Source of the DNA: Hydromicrobium sp964517765
Lineage (GTDB): Bacteria > Actinomycetota > Humimicrobiia > Humimicrobiales > Humimicrobiaceae
Assembly (NCBI GenBank): GCA_964517765.1
Contig: CAZFEN010000003.1
Coordinates: 1 to 64,000, forward strand
Length of the DNA stretch: 64,000 nt
Direction: 5' to 3'
Of this stretch, positions 52,852 to 61,397 are shown one piece after another. The notes under the pieces are model-generated. The model saw only the letters and a list, made by a program, of their open reading frames with translations. It searched no databases and was not told the origin of the DNA. The first letter of the stretch is position 1. Each line of letters begins with the position of its first letter. A program made the position numbers and the translations under genes.

Positions 52852-53631
52852 TTAACCGGTTTTATCTCTTTTAATTGCCCTGTTAATGATTCCAGCCGCA
52901 TAACCTGCTCCGAAGCCATTATCTATATTTACTACAACGACTCCCGGACTGCAGGAATTCAACATTGTCAGAAGTGGTGATAATCCTTTAAAACTTGAAC
53001 CGTATCCTTTGCTGGTAGGGACACCTATTACCGGACAGTTTACCATCGAGCTCACAACTCCGGGCAATGCTCCTTCCATACCGGCAACTGCTATAATGAC
53101 ATTGGACTGATTTAACTCGTCTTTATAACTTGTCAGTCTGTGTATCCCCGCAACTCCTATATCATAGATCTTTACTACTTTATTTTTCATCAAATAGCTG
53201 GTTACCGAAGCTTCTTCTGCAATACTTATATCCGAAGTTCCTGCACATATAATAGTAATTCCCTCACTTAATTTATCATCAGGGATATCAAGCGGTGTAT
53301 AAATAATATTTGATCTTTCGTTAAATTCCAGATTCTTTATATCTTTTTTTAAAAGAGCGTAGGTTTCTATAGTGGTTCTGGTGACAAGAAGCACGGGTGA
53401 ATATTTTAATATTTTCTTTGCTATCTCTAAAATCTGATCCGGACTCTTGCCATCGCCATAAATGACTTCTGGAAAATCCCTGCGAAGCAAGCGGTGATGG
53501 TCTATTTTTGCAAAACCTATATCTTCAAAATATAATTCTTTTACTTTTAAGATCGCATCTTCTTTGTTTATTCTTCCTTCTTTAAAACTATTAAGTAATT
53601 CTTTTACTATTTTATTTATATTGTTTTCCAT
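52852..53631 (-). CDS. larB: Nickel-pincer cofactor biosynthesis protein LarB
   Basis: 259 residues. The C-terminal two-thirds look like the PurE/AIR-carboxylase fold (TIICAGTSDISIAEEA, VAGMEGALPGVVSSMVNCPVIGVPTSKGYGSSFKGLSPL). The N-terminus RRDFPEVIYGDGKSPDQI is typical of LarB. LarB carboxylates nicotinic acid adenine dinucleotide to begin the nickel-pincer cofactor used by lactate racemase and relatives. LarC and LarE are not seen here. Without them a related carboxylase role cannot be excluded. Confidence 0.85.
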   Translation of the reverse strand: MENNINKIVKELLNSFKEGRINKEDAILKVKELYFEDIGFAKIDHHRLLRRDFPEVIYGDGKSPDQILEIAKKILKYSPVLLVTRTTIETYALLKKDIKNLEFNERSNIIYTPLDIPDDKLSEGITIICAGTSDISIAEEASVTSYLMKNKVVKIYDIGVAGIHRLTSYKDELNQSNVIIAVAGMEGALPGVVSSMVNCPVIGVPTSKGYGSSFKGLSPLLTMLNSCSPGVVVVNIDNGFGAGYAAGIINRAIKRDKTG

Positions 53632-53704
53632 ATGATTAAAATATCATAAATACAAATAATTTTAAATCTTACCGCAAATTAAATCATTGCAAACAGCTAA
53701 AAAT

Positions 53705-53743
53705 AAAAATGCACAGATGTATTTTCTCCACCTGTGCATTTTT
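53705..53743 (-). terminator. Bidirectional intrinsic terminator after hppA
   Basis: AAAAATGCACAG (53705-53716) and CTGTGCATTTTT (53732-53743) form a 12-bp stem with a 15-nt loop, with A/T runs on both sides. On the minus strand it lies 20 nt after the hppA stop and ends in a run of U. Confidence 0.85.
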
Positions 53744-53762
53744 TATTCTATTTTTAGATTAA

Positions 53763-55853
53763 TTAAAATTTTAATAAATCAAATAATGAGCTGGCATTTT
53801 TTAATAAAGGCGCCAGAACCAGACTTACTACTGACATTAATTTTATTAAGATATTCATTGATGGACCTGAAGTATCCTTGAAGGGATCCCCTACCGTATC
53901 GCCAACAATCGCCGCTTTATGAGGTTCGCTTCCTTTACCAAAGCCTTCCAGGTTGCCTCCTTCGATATACTTTTTGGCATTATCCCATGCTCCGCCTGAA
54001 TTAGCCATCATTAGAGCCAGCATGACTCCGACAACTGTAGCACCTGCAAGAGCACCTCCTAGTCCTTCTTTTCCTAAAAGGAAACCAATTACTGCAGGGA
54101 ATATAACTGCTACCGAACCCGGAACTATCATTCTGATTACTGCTGCTTTTGTTGCAATATCAATACACCTTTTTGTGTCTGGCTTTGCGGTTCCTGTCAT
54201 TAATCCTTTTATTTCTCTAAATTGTCTTCTAACTTCCTCAACCATTTTAAATGCAGCGGATCCGACTGCTCTCATTGTACTTGAAGCTATAAAGAATGGA
54301 ATCAAACCTCCTAAAAATGTTCCAATTACAACCTTTGGATTAGTAAGATTGATTATATCTACTCCAGCTGCAAGACAGTAAGCTGCGTATAAAGCTAATG
54401 AAGTCAGTGCTGCGGAGCCAATTGCAAATCCCTTACCTATGGCTGCAGTTGTATTCCCGAGGGAATCAAGACTGTCGGTAATTTTTCTTGTTTCGGGTCC
54501 CAATCCGCTCATTTCACTTATACCACCGGCATTATCAGCTATCGGACCATAAGCATCGACAGCCATTGTGACTCCTATTGTTCCAAGCATACCCACGGCA
54601 GCAATTGCAATTCCATATAAACCTGCAAAATAAAAACTGACTCCTATTGCGGCGCAAATACCAACAACAGGTAAAATTATTGATTGCATACCAGTTGCAA
54701 GACCATTTATTATAACGGTAGCCGGCCCTGTTTTAGCAGTTTCTGCTATACTTTTAATGGATTTTCCGGAAGTATAGTATTCTGATAGTAAACCGATTAT
54801 TATACCGATTATACAACCGCTGGCAGCAGCATGAGCAAATTTTATATCAATATGCAGTAATGGGCATATGAGATATGCAATTGCCAGCATAACAGCGGCC
54901 GCAATCCATGTTGATAGTCTTAATGCTAAAGGTGGATTGAATTTCTGCAGAACTTTCATTGCTAATACCGCAAATAAACTTCCAATCAAACCCGCTCCCG
55001 CAATAAATATAGGGAATACTGCAAAGGCAGTGGGATTCTGTGAAATAACCATTCCGGATATTGCAGCAGCAGAACCTGTGGTAACGGCCAGGGCAATAGC
55101 TGCTATAATGCTTCCCACGTAACTTTCATATAGGTCTGCGCCCATTCCTGCAACATCACCGACATTATCTCCGACATTATCGGCTATTACAGCCGGATTT
55201 CTTGGGTCGTCTTCAGGTATACCTGCTTCTATTTTTCCAACTAAATCAGCCCCGACATCTGCTGATTTTGTGAAGATTCCGCCACCGACCCTCATGAACA
55301 GAGCGACTGAACTTGCACCCATTGCAAATCCATTCATAATCGAAAGATACAATATATTACCATCTGTTATCTTCATTATTAGTAAGTAAAGACCTCCGAA
55401 TCCTATTAATCCAACACTTGCGACTGCCAGCCCCATTACGGCGCCGCCGTTAAAAGCAATACCCAGAGCTTTGGCCATACCTTTTTTATTAGCTGCATTT
55501 GCTGTTCTGACATTTGCTTTTGTACTTGCAGACATTCCTATAAAACCACAAATCATGGATGTCATGCCCCCCAGTGCATACGCTACTGCACTATAGATGC
55601 CAAAATTCGGAATATTTTTATCTTTTAAAAAGACAGCGAGTAAGATAACAATAATCACGACAAATACACCAACAAATAGCAGCTGCCGTCTCATATAGGT
55701 CATTGACCCTTCTCTGATTTGATTTGCTATCCCTATCATTTTTTCATTGCCAGGCTTTTGTCTGGATATAAAAATGTATATTCCGAGAATAGTCAACAGT
55801 CCTATTACTCCAAGAAGTGGTACAAAATATACAGCATCTTGAATAAAAGCCAT
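53763..55853 (-). CDS. hppA: Membrane-bound ion-pumping pyrophosphatase
   Basis: 696 residues with about sixteen membrane helices. Pyrophosphate-binding motifs are intact: DNVGDNVGDVAGMGADLYESYV and GDTVGDPFKDTSGPS. The segment GNTTAAIGKGFAIGSAAL carries the alanine typical of potassium-dependent pyrophosphatases rather than the lysine of potassium-independent ones. It pumps H+ or Na+ across the membrane using pyrophosphate from biosynthesis. The ion was not decided from sequence. GGGAGGA six nt before the ATG is a strong ribosome site. It is monocistronic, with a terminator behind it. Confidence 0.94.
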   Translation of the reverse strand: MAFIQDAVYFVPLLGVIGLLTILGIYIFISRQKPGNEKMIGIANQIREGSMTYMRRQLLFVGVFVVIIVILLAVFLKDKNIPNFGIYSAVAYALGGMTSMICGFIGMSASTKANVRTANAANKKGMAKALGIAFNGGAVMGLAVASVGLIGFGGLYLLIMKITDGNILYLSIMNGFAMGASSVALFMRVGGGIFTKSADVGADLVGKIEAGIPEDDPRNPAVIADNVGDNVGDVAGMGADLYESYVGSIIAAIALAVTTGSAAAISGMVISQNPTAFAVFPIFIAGAGLIGSLFAVLAMKVLQKFNPPLALRLSTWIAAAVMLAIAYLICPLLHIDIKFAHAAASGCIIGIIIGLLSEYYTSGKSIKSIAETAKTGPATVIINGLATGMQSIILPVVGICAAIGVSFYFAGLYGIAIAAVGMLGTIGVTMAVDAYGPIADNAGGISEMSGLGPETRKITDSLDSLGNTTAAIGKGFAIGSAALTSLALYAAYCLAAGVDIINLTNPKVVIGTFLGGLIPFFIASSTMRAVGSAAFKMVEEVRRQFREIKGLMTGTAKPDTKRCIDIATKAAVIRMIVPGSVAVIFPAVIGFLLGKEGLGGALAGATVVGVMLALMMANSGGAWDNAKKYIEGGNLEGFGKGSEPHKAAIVGDTVGDPFKDTSGPSMNILIKLMSVVSLVLAPLLKNASSLFDLLKF

Positions 55854-56159
55854 AAAAAATCCTCCCTTTTTATGTATCTTGACTTTATATAAAAATGAAA
55901 TTATTTGATGAGCTTAAATTCCTGAAACATCTGCATTATTTTATTAAAAATAAAATTAATAAGCAATTAAAATTTATGTCTGAATTCTATTAATATAGAA
56001 TAATTTCCTGTTATAAAAACTATGATTTAATGTCCTGTTTATGATTGTATTAATACTCATAAGAATTATTATAATAAATTTTCACAAAATAATTGTAAAG
56101 CACCCCGCTATCACATATAATTACCCCTATTTATAAAACTTGCATTACTACAGGGTGGA
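55854..56159. other. Divergent intergenic region between hppA and the GNAT-like gene
   Basis: 306 nt with no gene. It holds the plus-strand promoter at 56093-56121 and an 18-bp inverted repeat (55984-56001, arms ATTCTAT/ATAGAAT around TAAT). No clear hppA promoter was recognised, although TATATA-rich sequence lies at about 55890. Confidence 0.6.
56093..56121 (+). promoter_or_regulatory. Promoter for the GNAT-like gene
   Basis: TTGTAA (56093-56098), 17-nt spacer, perfect TATAAT (56116-56121). Transcription would start near 56128, about 32 nt before the ATG. Confidence 0.7.
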
Positions 56160-57422
56160 ATGTCTAAGTTCCTTATTAAAGAACTTGGTGAGTATAAGCC
56201 GAATTCTTTTAACAGCCTGAATTTAAATAAATTAAAAGAATTCGTAATCGTTCCTTATTTTATAGACTGGTACAGAAGCAGGCAGTCAAATAAAATAAAT
56301 CCGTTATTTATTCAGGAAATAGAATCTCTTAATCCAACACTTTTCAGGATACCCGGAGTTATTGGCAGAAATCCGTTTTTTGATCATACGCAAATCAAGT
56401 TTTTTATTGCATACAGCGAAGGCAAACCAACAGGAAGAGTAATATCTTTTATTGATTATAACTATAATGAAAAACATAACGATATTTTTGGCTGGTTCGG
56501 ACTATTTGAATCCATTGAAAATAAAGATCTGGCATTAGCATTACTCGATAAAGCAGTGGATTATTTAAAGAAAAATGGATGTAAAAGAATAATAGGTCCT
56601 GCAAAATTTAATGCAGGAGGCGAAATAGGGTTACTTATAAACGGATTTGAAAATAAACCTTATTTTTTAGAACCATATAATGCTCCTTATTATAAGGATA
56701 TCTTTGAAGACTATGGACTGGTTAAGGAAAATGATTGGTATAGCGTGATCACTGATAGTGTTGTTTCAAGAGACTATATGAACAGGATTGAAAGGGTTCT
56801 GATTAAGATTTCCAATAAATATCGGAAGACACTCAATGAGATAAAAATCAGAAACGTAAATTTTCAAGATTACAGAAATGAAATAAAAAAAATAAAAGAA
56901 CTCTATAATATTATCTGGAATAGCGCAAACCATCCCCAGCAGGTCAGGATGACCGATGCAGAGTTTAATTTGCAGGCAATGAATATAAAAGCAATATCTA
57001 TCGAAGATTTAACCTTCATTATAGAGAAAGACGGAATACCTATAGGAATCTCGGTAAATTTTCCTGATATAAATGAAGTCATAGAATATTTTGACAGCCA
57101 ATGGCCTTATACACCTTCGGAACGTTTTTTTAATTTAAGAGATATGAAAAGAGATATTAAAATTTTCAATTTAATTCAGAAGAAACTTAAGACCGGCGGA
57201 TTTACAAGATTAAGAATTCTACTGCTGGGGATAAAAAAAGAGTTCAGGAAAGCAGGTATCGAGTCTAAGATATTTTCCAGGATAAATAAGGATGCATCTA
57301 AATTGGGGTTTAAATACGCTTCGGGTTCACAACTGGCTGATATAAATCTGGATATAATAAATCCTATTTTTAGATTGGGAAAAGTCGCTTTTACCTGGAG
57401 AGTTTATGGTCTTGATATTTAA
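56160..57422 (+). CDS. GNAT-like acyltransferase family protein (YghO-like)
   Basis: 420 residues, cytosolic. The N-terminal third (KFFIAYSEGKPTGRVISFIDYNYNEKHND... FGWFGLFESIENKDLALALLDKAVDYLKKNGCKRIIGPAKFN) reads as an N-acetyltransferase-like half. A second half near residues 230-420 contains LLLGIKKEFRKAGIESKIFSRINKDASKLGFKYASGSQLADIN, matching the acceptor helix of GNAT enzymes. This two-domain layout is seen in proteins of unknown substrate such as YghO. It stands alone on the plus strand with its own promoter, and a very close AGGG ribosome site. Confidence 0.65.
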   Translation: MSKFLIKELGEYKPNSFNSLNLNKLKEFVIVPYFIDWYRSRQSNKINPLFIQEIESLNPTLFRIPGVIGRNPFFDHTQIKFFIAYSEGKPTGRVISFIDYNYNEKHNDIFGWFGLFESIENKDLALALLDKAVDYLKKNGCKRIIGPAKFNAGGEIGLLINGFENKPYFLEPYNAPYYKDIFEDYGLVKENDWYSVITDSVVSRDYMNRIERVLIKISNKYRKTLNEIKIRNVNFQDYRNEIKKIKELYNIIWNSANHPQQVRMTDAEFNLQAMNIKAISIEDLTFIIEKDGIPIGISVNFPDINEVIEYFDSQWPYTPSERFFNLRDMKRDIKIFNLIQKKLKTGGFTRLRILLLGIKKEFRKAGIESKIFSRINKDASKLGFKYASGSQLADINLDIINPIFRLGKVAFTWRVYGLDI

Positions 57423-57435
57423 GAAATCTCTTTGA

Positions 57436-57852
57436 CTATTCTCCAATGACCTGTATAAAAACTTCACGTGAACGGGGTCTGTTATCATGATCGATGACTA
57501 TTATCTGCTGCCAGGTACCTAGAACAGGTATGCCGTCTGACAGCGGCACACAGATACCCGGACCCATAAATGTTGCTCTCAGGTGTGAAAATCCATTATC
57601 ATCACCCCATGTCTGTGAGTGCCGGGTATGCTTGCTTGCCGGAATAAATTCTTCCAGCTGCTGACGCATATCTTCAATCAGAGCCGGCTCATATTCTTGA
57701 GTTGAAACCGAAGCAGTTGAACCAATGATAAAAACATTTACCAATCCGTTTTTTATACCCGACTGCGAAACAATGTCTTCTACCTCTCTGGTAATATCTT
57801 TAATATCCGAAAATCCTTTTGTTGATAGAGTGATTTTTTTACCATATACCAT
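57436..57852 (-). CDS. YjbQ family protein (secondary thiamine-phosphate synthase type)
   Basis: 138 residues. It has the family signature: HSQTWGDDNGFSHLRATFMGPGICVPLSDG and LGTWQQIIVIDHDNRPRSREVFIQVIG. YjbQ/UPF0047 proteins show weak thiamine-phosphate synthase activity in E. coli, but their true role is unsettled. It lies 59 nt downstream of cimA on the same strand and may be the last gene of the branched-chain operon. It converges on the GNAT gene with 13 nt between stops. Confidence 0.88.
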   Translation of the reverse strand: MVYGKKITLSTKGFSDIKDITREVEDIVSQSGIKNGLVNVFIIGSTASVSTQEYEPALIEDMRQQLEEFIPASKHTRHSQTWGDDNGFSHLRATFMGPGICVPLSDGIPVLGTWQQIIVIDHDNRPRSREVFIQVIGE

Positions 57853-57911
57853 AGGTTTGCCTCCCCGCTTTTAGCTGTATGATTTATTTTGATAAGTCTG
57901 TTGGATAATTC

Positions 57912-59504
57912 TTATTCCTGCTTGCTCTTCTCAACATGCATCAATCCGTAAACGACACTGTCTTCCAGTGCCTGCCAGCTGGCTTCGATTATATTTTCAG
58001 ATACTCCTATGGTGCCCCAGCTTCTCTCTCCGTCCGATGATTCGATCAGAACCCTTACAACTGCCCTGGTGCCCTTCTTCTCATTTAGCACCCTTACTTT
58101 AAAGTCAGTAAGAGTGATTTTTGACAGCGTGGGATAACGGCTTTCAATCGCCTTTCTTAATGCCCTGTCCAGAGCATTAACCGGACCATTTCCTTCTGCT
58201 GTCTCGATTATCCTGTCTCCGTTTATCTCTACTTTAACCGTAGCTTCGGAAAGCATTCTTCCATCTTCTTTCTTCTCATTTAATACCCTGAAACTTTCCA
58301 GTTTGAAAAACTTTTTCTTCAGTCCTGTGATTTCCTTTACCAGCAGTTCAAAACTCCCATCAGCAGCTTCGAACTGATAACCTTTATGCTCCAGATTCTG
58401 AACCCTGCTTAAGATTTCACTTACTTTCTTTAAATCATCTTCCAGATTTATCCCGAATTCCTTTGCTTTAAGAATTATGGATTTTTTACCGGATAGTTCC
58501 GAAATCAATATTTCTCTTGTATTTCCAACTGCCTCCGGGTCAACATGTTCAAATGCTTTCGGTATTTTACTTACTCCGCTTACATGCATACCACCCTTAT
58601 GAGTAAAAGCATTTCGTCCGACAAATGGCTGGCCGGGATTTAAAATCTGATTTGCGGTTTCGCTGACGAATCTTGAAAGATTGGTCAGATGTTTGAGGTT
58701 CCCTTCTTTTAGACAACTTTTTTTTAGCTTTATTTCCAGATTGGGGATTATCTGACAAAGATCAGCATTGCCGCATCTTTCTCCATAGCCGTTTATTGTT
58801 CCATGGACCATCTTTATCCCCTTTTTTACAGCTATCAGAGTGTTTGCAACTGCGCAGCCGCTGTCATTATGAAAATGTATCCCCAGGGTTGCTTTTACAC
58901 CCTTTTTTACTTTATCTATTATCTCGGTAACATCATCCGGAAGCATTCCGCCATTTGTATCACAGAGAACAAGATAATCTGCTCCTGCTTCAAGGGCTGA
59001 CTTTAAAGTTTTTACGGCATACTGAGGATTCTCTTTAAAACCATCAAAAAAATGCTCCGCATCAAAAATCACTTCCGGAAAATATTTTTTTAAATATTTT
59101 ATTGTGTCAAAGATCATGCTTAAATTGTTCTCCAGAGTGGTCTCTATAACCTTTTCGGCATGAAGAGCCGATGATTTGCCTACGATACATACGCTATCCG
59201 CACCAGACTGGACCAGCTGCTTTATATTCTCATCCTCTTCTGCTTTTATATTCTTATATCTCGTCATCCCGAATGCAATTATTTTCGAATAATCGAATTT
59301 TCTCCCTTTAAGCTTCTCGAATAATTCCATTTCTTTTGGATTGGAAGCAGGGAATCCGACTTCTATATAATCAATTCCGATATCATCGAATCTTTCGATA
59401 AGCTGCAGCTTATCGCTTACCGAAAATGATATATCTGCTCTCTGGGCACCATCTCTAAGGGTAGTATCCAGTATGTATACTTTATCTTTCACTTGATTGT
59501 CCAT
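57912..59504 (-). CDS. cimA: (R)-citramalate synthase
   Basis: 530 residues. The catalytic barrel begins ILDTTLRDGAQRADISFSVSDK, has FGMTRYKNIKAEEDENIKQL and the metal motif GIHFHNDSGCAVANTLIAV. A C-terminal LeuA-type regulatory domain follows (about 390-520). The GAQR...ISFS pattern and length match CimA rather than 2-isopropylmalate synthase, which is separately encoded by leuA upstream. CimA condenses pyruvate and acetyl-CoA, giving 2-oxobutyrate for isoleucine without threonine deaminase. LeuCD upstream can process its product. Confidence 0.9.
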   Translation of the reverse strand: MDNQVKDKVYILDTTLRDGAQRADISFSVSDKLQLIERFDDIGIDYIEVGFPASNPKEMELFEKLKGRKFDYSKIIAFGMTRYKNIKAEEDENIKQLVQSGADSVCIVGKSSALHAEKVIETTLENNLSMIFDTIKYLKKYFPEVIFDAEHFFDGFKENPQYAVKTLKSALEAGADYLVLCDTNGGMLPDDVTEIIDKVKKGVKATLGIHFHNDSGCAVANTLIAVKKGIKMVHGTINGYGERCGNADLCQIIPNLEIKLKKSCLKEGNLKHLTNLSRFVSETANQILNPGQPFVGRNAFTHKGGMHVSGVSKIPKAFEHVDPEAVGNTREILISELSGKKSIILKAKEFGINLEDDLKKVSEILSRVQNLEHKGYQFEAADGSFELLVKEITGLKKKFFKLESFRVLNEKKEDGRMLSEATVKVEINGDRIIETAEGNGPVNALDRALRKAIESRYPTLSKITLTDFKVRVLNEKKGTRAVVRVLIESSDGERSWGTIGVSENIIEASWQALEDSVVYGLMHVEKSKQE

Positions 59505-59538
59505 TTCATTTATTAATATGTCATATTTTTAAAGTTGA

Positions 59539-60033
59539 TTACTTATTTAAATCTTCTTTTACGAAATTTATATATCCTCCGCTTTTTATTATCCCCTGTA
59601 TAAATTCAGGCAGCGGATTTATTTCAAAAACTTTATCTCTCGTGATATCTTTGATTCTGCCGCTGCTAAAATCTACCTCCAGTTCATCTCCATCCTGGAT
59701 AAAATTAGCAGCTTCCCTGCTTGAAATGACCGGAAGTCCTATATTTATCGAATTTCTAAAAAAAATTCTCGAGAACGACGCTGCGATTATAGCTTTGACA
59801 CCGCTTGTTTTTATAGAAAGAGGCGCATGTTCCCTTGAGGAACCGCAGCCAAAGTTATTGCCGGCAATTATGATTTTTCTTTCTTTTACTTTCTCCTTAA
59901 AATCCCTGTCAAGACCTTCTAAACAATGTGATGCCAGTTCTCTGTCATCTGAAGTATTCAGGTATCTTGCAGGTATTATCACATCAGTATCGACATTATC
60001 TCCGTATTTTATCGCTTTTTCTCTTATAATCAT
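59539..60033 (-). CDS. leuD: 3-isopropylmalate dehydratase small subunit
   Basis: 164 residues, the short archaeal-type aconitase swivelling domain: KYGDNVDTDVIIPARYLN at the start and NFGCGSSREHAPLS, the substrate-recognition loop. It joins with LeuC. Its ATG overlaps the leuC stop by one base (TAATG), with GAGGAGG inside the end of leuC as ribosome site. It could serve both the leucine and the citramalate branch. Confidence 0.94.
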   Translation of the reverse strand: MIIREKAIKYGDNVDTDVIIPARYLNTSDDRELASHCLEGLDRDFKEKVKERKIIIAGNNFGCGSSREHAPLSIKTSGVKAIIAASFSRIFFRNSINIGLPVISSREAANFIQDGDELEVDFSSGRIKDITRDKVFEINPLPEFIQGIIKSGGYINFVKEDLNK

Positions 60034-61310
60034 TATATGACCTCCTCGGGTGTGGCAATTCTTCCGGCTATTGCAGAAGCTGCAGCTACGGCCGGACCGC
60101 TTAAGTAAACCTCGCTTTTAGGATGGCCCATCCTTCCCACAAAATTCCTGTTGGTTGTCGATACAGCCCTTTCACCTTCGGCAAGAACTCCCATATGTCC
60201 CCCCAGGCAGGGCCCACATGTTGGGGTACTTACCGCACAGCCCGAATTTATAAAAGTCTCTATATAGCCTTTTTTTAATGCTTCAAGGTATATGTTTTGG
60301 GTAGCAGGAATTATTATGACCCTTATGTTTTTATCGACTTTTCTGCCTTCTAAAATTTCTGCAGAAATTTTTAAATCTTCCATCCTGCCATTCGTACAGG
60401 AACCAATGACTACCTGATCTATGTTTATATCTTTCAAATCCTCAGCATTTTTTGCATTCGAAGGAAGGGGAGGTGCGGCTACCTGTAGTTTTATATCGGA
60501 GCAATCTATGTTATAAATCTTTTCATATTCCACATCCGGATCGCTTCTGAATATTTTATAATTTCCATCGGATCTTGATTTCAAAAACTCCCTGGTCGCT
60601 TCATCGACTTCGAATATTCCAAACTTCCCACCCGCTTCTATCGCCATATTAGACATAGTAAATCGGGAATCCATTGACAGTTTACTTACAGCAGATCCAC
60701 TGAATTCCATAGATTTATAAAGTGCGCCTTCCACTCCGATGAGACCAATTGTATGAAGTATAAGATCCTTTCCTGTTATCCATTTCTTTAAGTCTCCGCT
60801 GTACATGAATTTTATTGTTCGTGGTACCATAAACCAGAGTTTTCCCGTGGCCATTGCAACAGCCACATCGGTACTCCCAACACCGGTCGAAGCTGCTCCC
60901 AGCGCTCCATAAGTACACGTATGAGAATCTGCTCCCACTATGAGATTACCGGGGAGTACCAGTCCAAGTTCGGGAAGCAGAGCATGCTCTATACCCATTT
61001 TTCCGATTTCAAAATAATTTTTGATCTCCTGTTCCCTTGCAAATTCTCTCATAAACTTACACTGCTGGGCCGATTTTATATCTTTATTGGGAGCAAAATG
61101 ATCCGGTACTACGACTATCTTATCTCTGTCAAAAACTCTTCCCGTCCCAATTTTATTAAACTCCTTGATTGCGATTGGAAGTGTGATATCATTGCCGAGA
61201 ACTATATCCACATCTGCATTTATGATCTCTCCTTCCGATACATGATCCCTGTCGCAGTGATAGGCAATTATTTTTTGAGTTATTGTCTGAGATTTCTGTT
61301 TATCGTTCAA
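60033..61310 (-). CDS. leuC: 3-isopropylmalate dehydratase large subunit
   Basis: 425 residues, the short (about 420) LeuC/HacA class. Cysteine ligands for the 4Fe-4S cluster are visible in VIGSCTNGRMEDL and STPTCGPCLGGHMGVL. It has GADSHTCTYGALGA near residue 125. It isomerises isopropylmalate (and probably citramalate). It follows leuA by 87 nt and is coupled to leuD. Confidence 0.95.
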   Translation of the reverse strand: MNDKQKSQTITQKIIAYHCDRDHVSEGEIINADVDIVLGNDITLPIAIKEFNKIGTGRVFDRDKIVVVPDHFAPNKDIKSAQQCKFMREFAREQEIKNYFEIGKMGIEHALLPELGLVLPGNLIVGADSHTCTYGALGAASTGVGSTDVAVAMATGKLWFMVPRTIKFMYSGDLKKWITGKDLILHTIGLIGVEGALYKSMEFSGSAVSKLSMDSRFTMSNMAIEAGGKFGIFEVDEATREFLKSRSDGNYKIFRSDPDVEYEKIYNIDCSDIKLQVAAPPLPSNAKNAEDLKDINIDQVVIGSCTNGRMEDLKISAEILEGRKVDKNIRVIIIPATQNIYLEALKKGYIETFINSGCAVSTPTCGPCLGGHMGVLAEGERAVSTTNRNFVGRMGHPKSEVYLSGPAVAAASAIAGRIATPEEVI

Positions 61311-61397
61311 CTTTAAAAATCCTTTTTCCCTTCCTGATTTTTAATTTTAGTATTTTAATTTTTTTATATTTTTCAAAAATTAGTACTGTATATTTTT

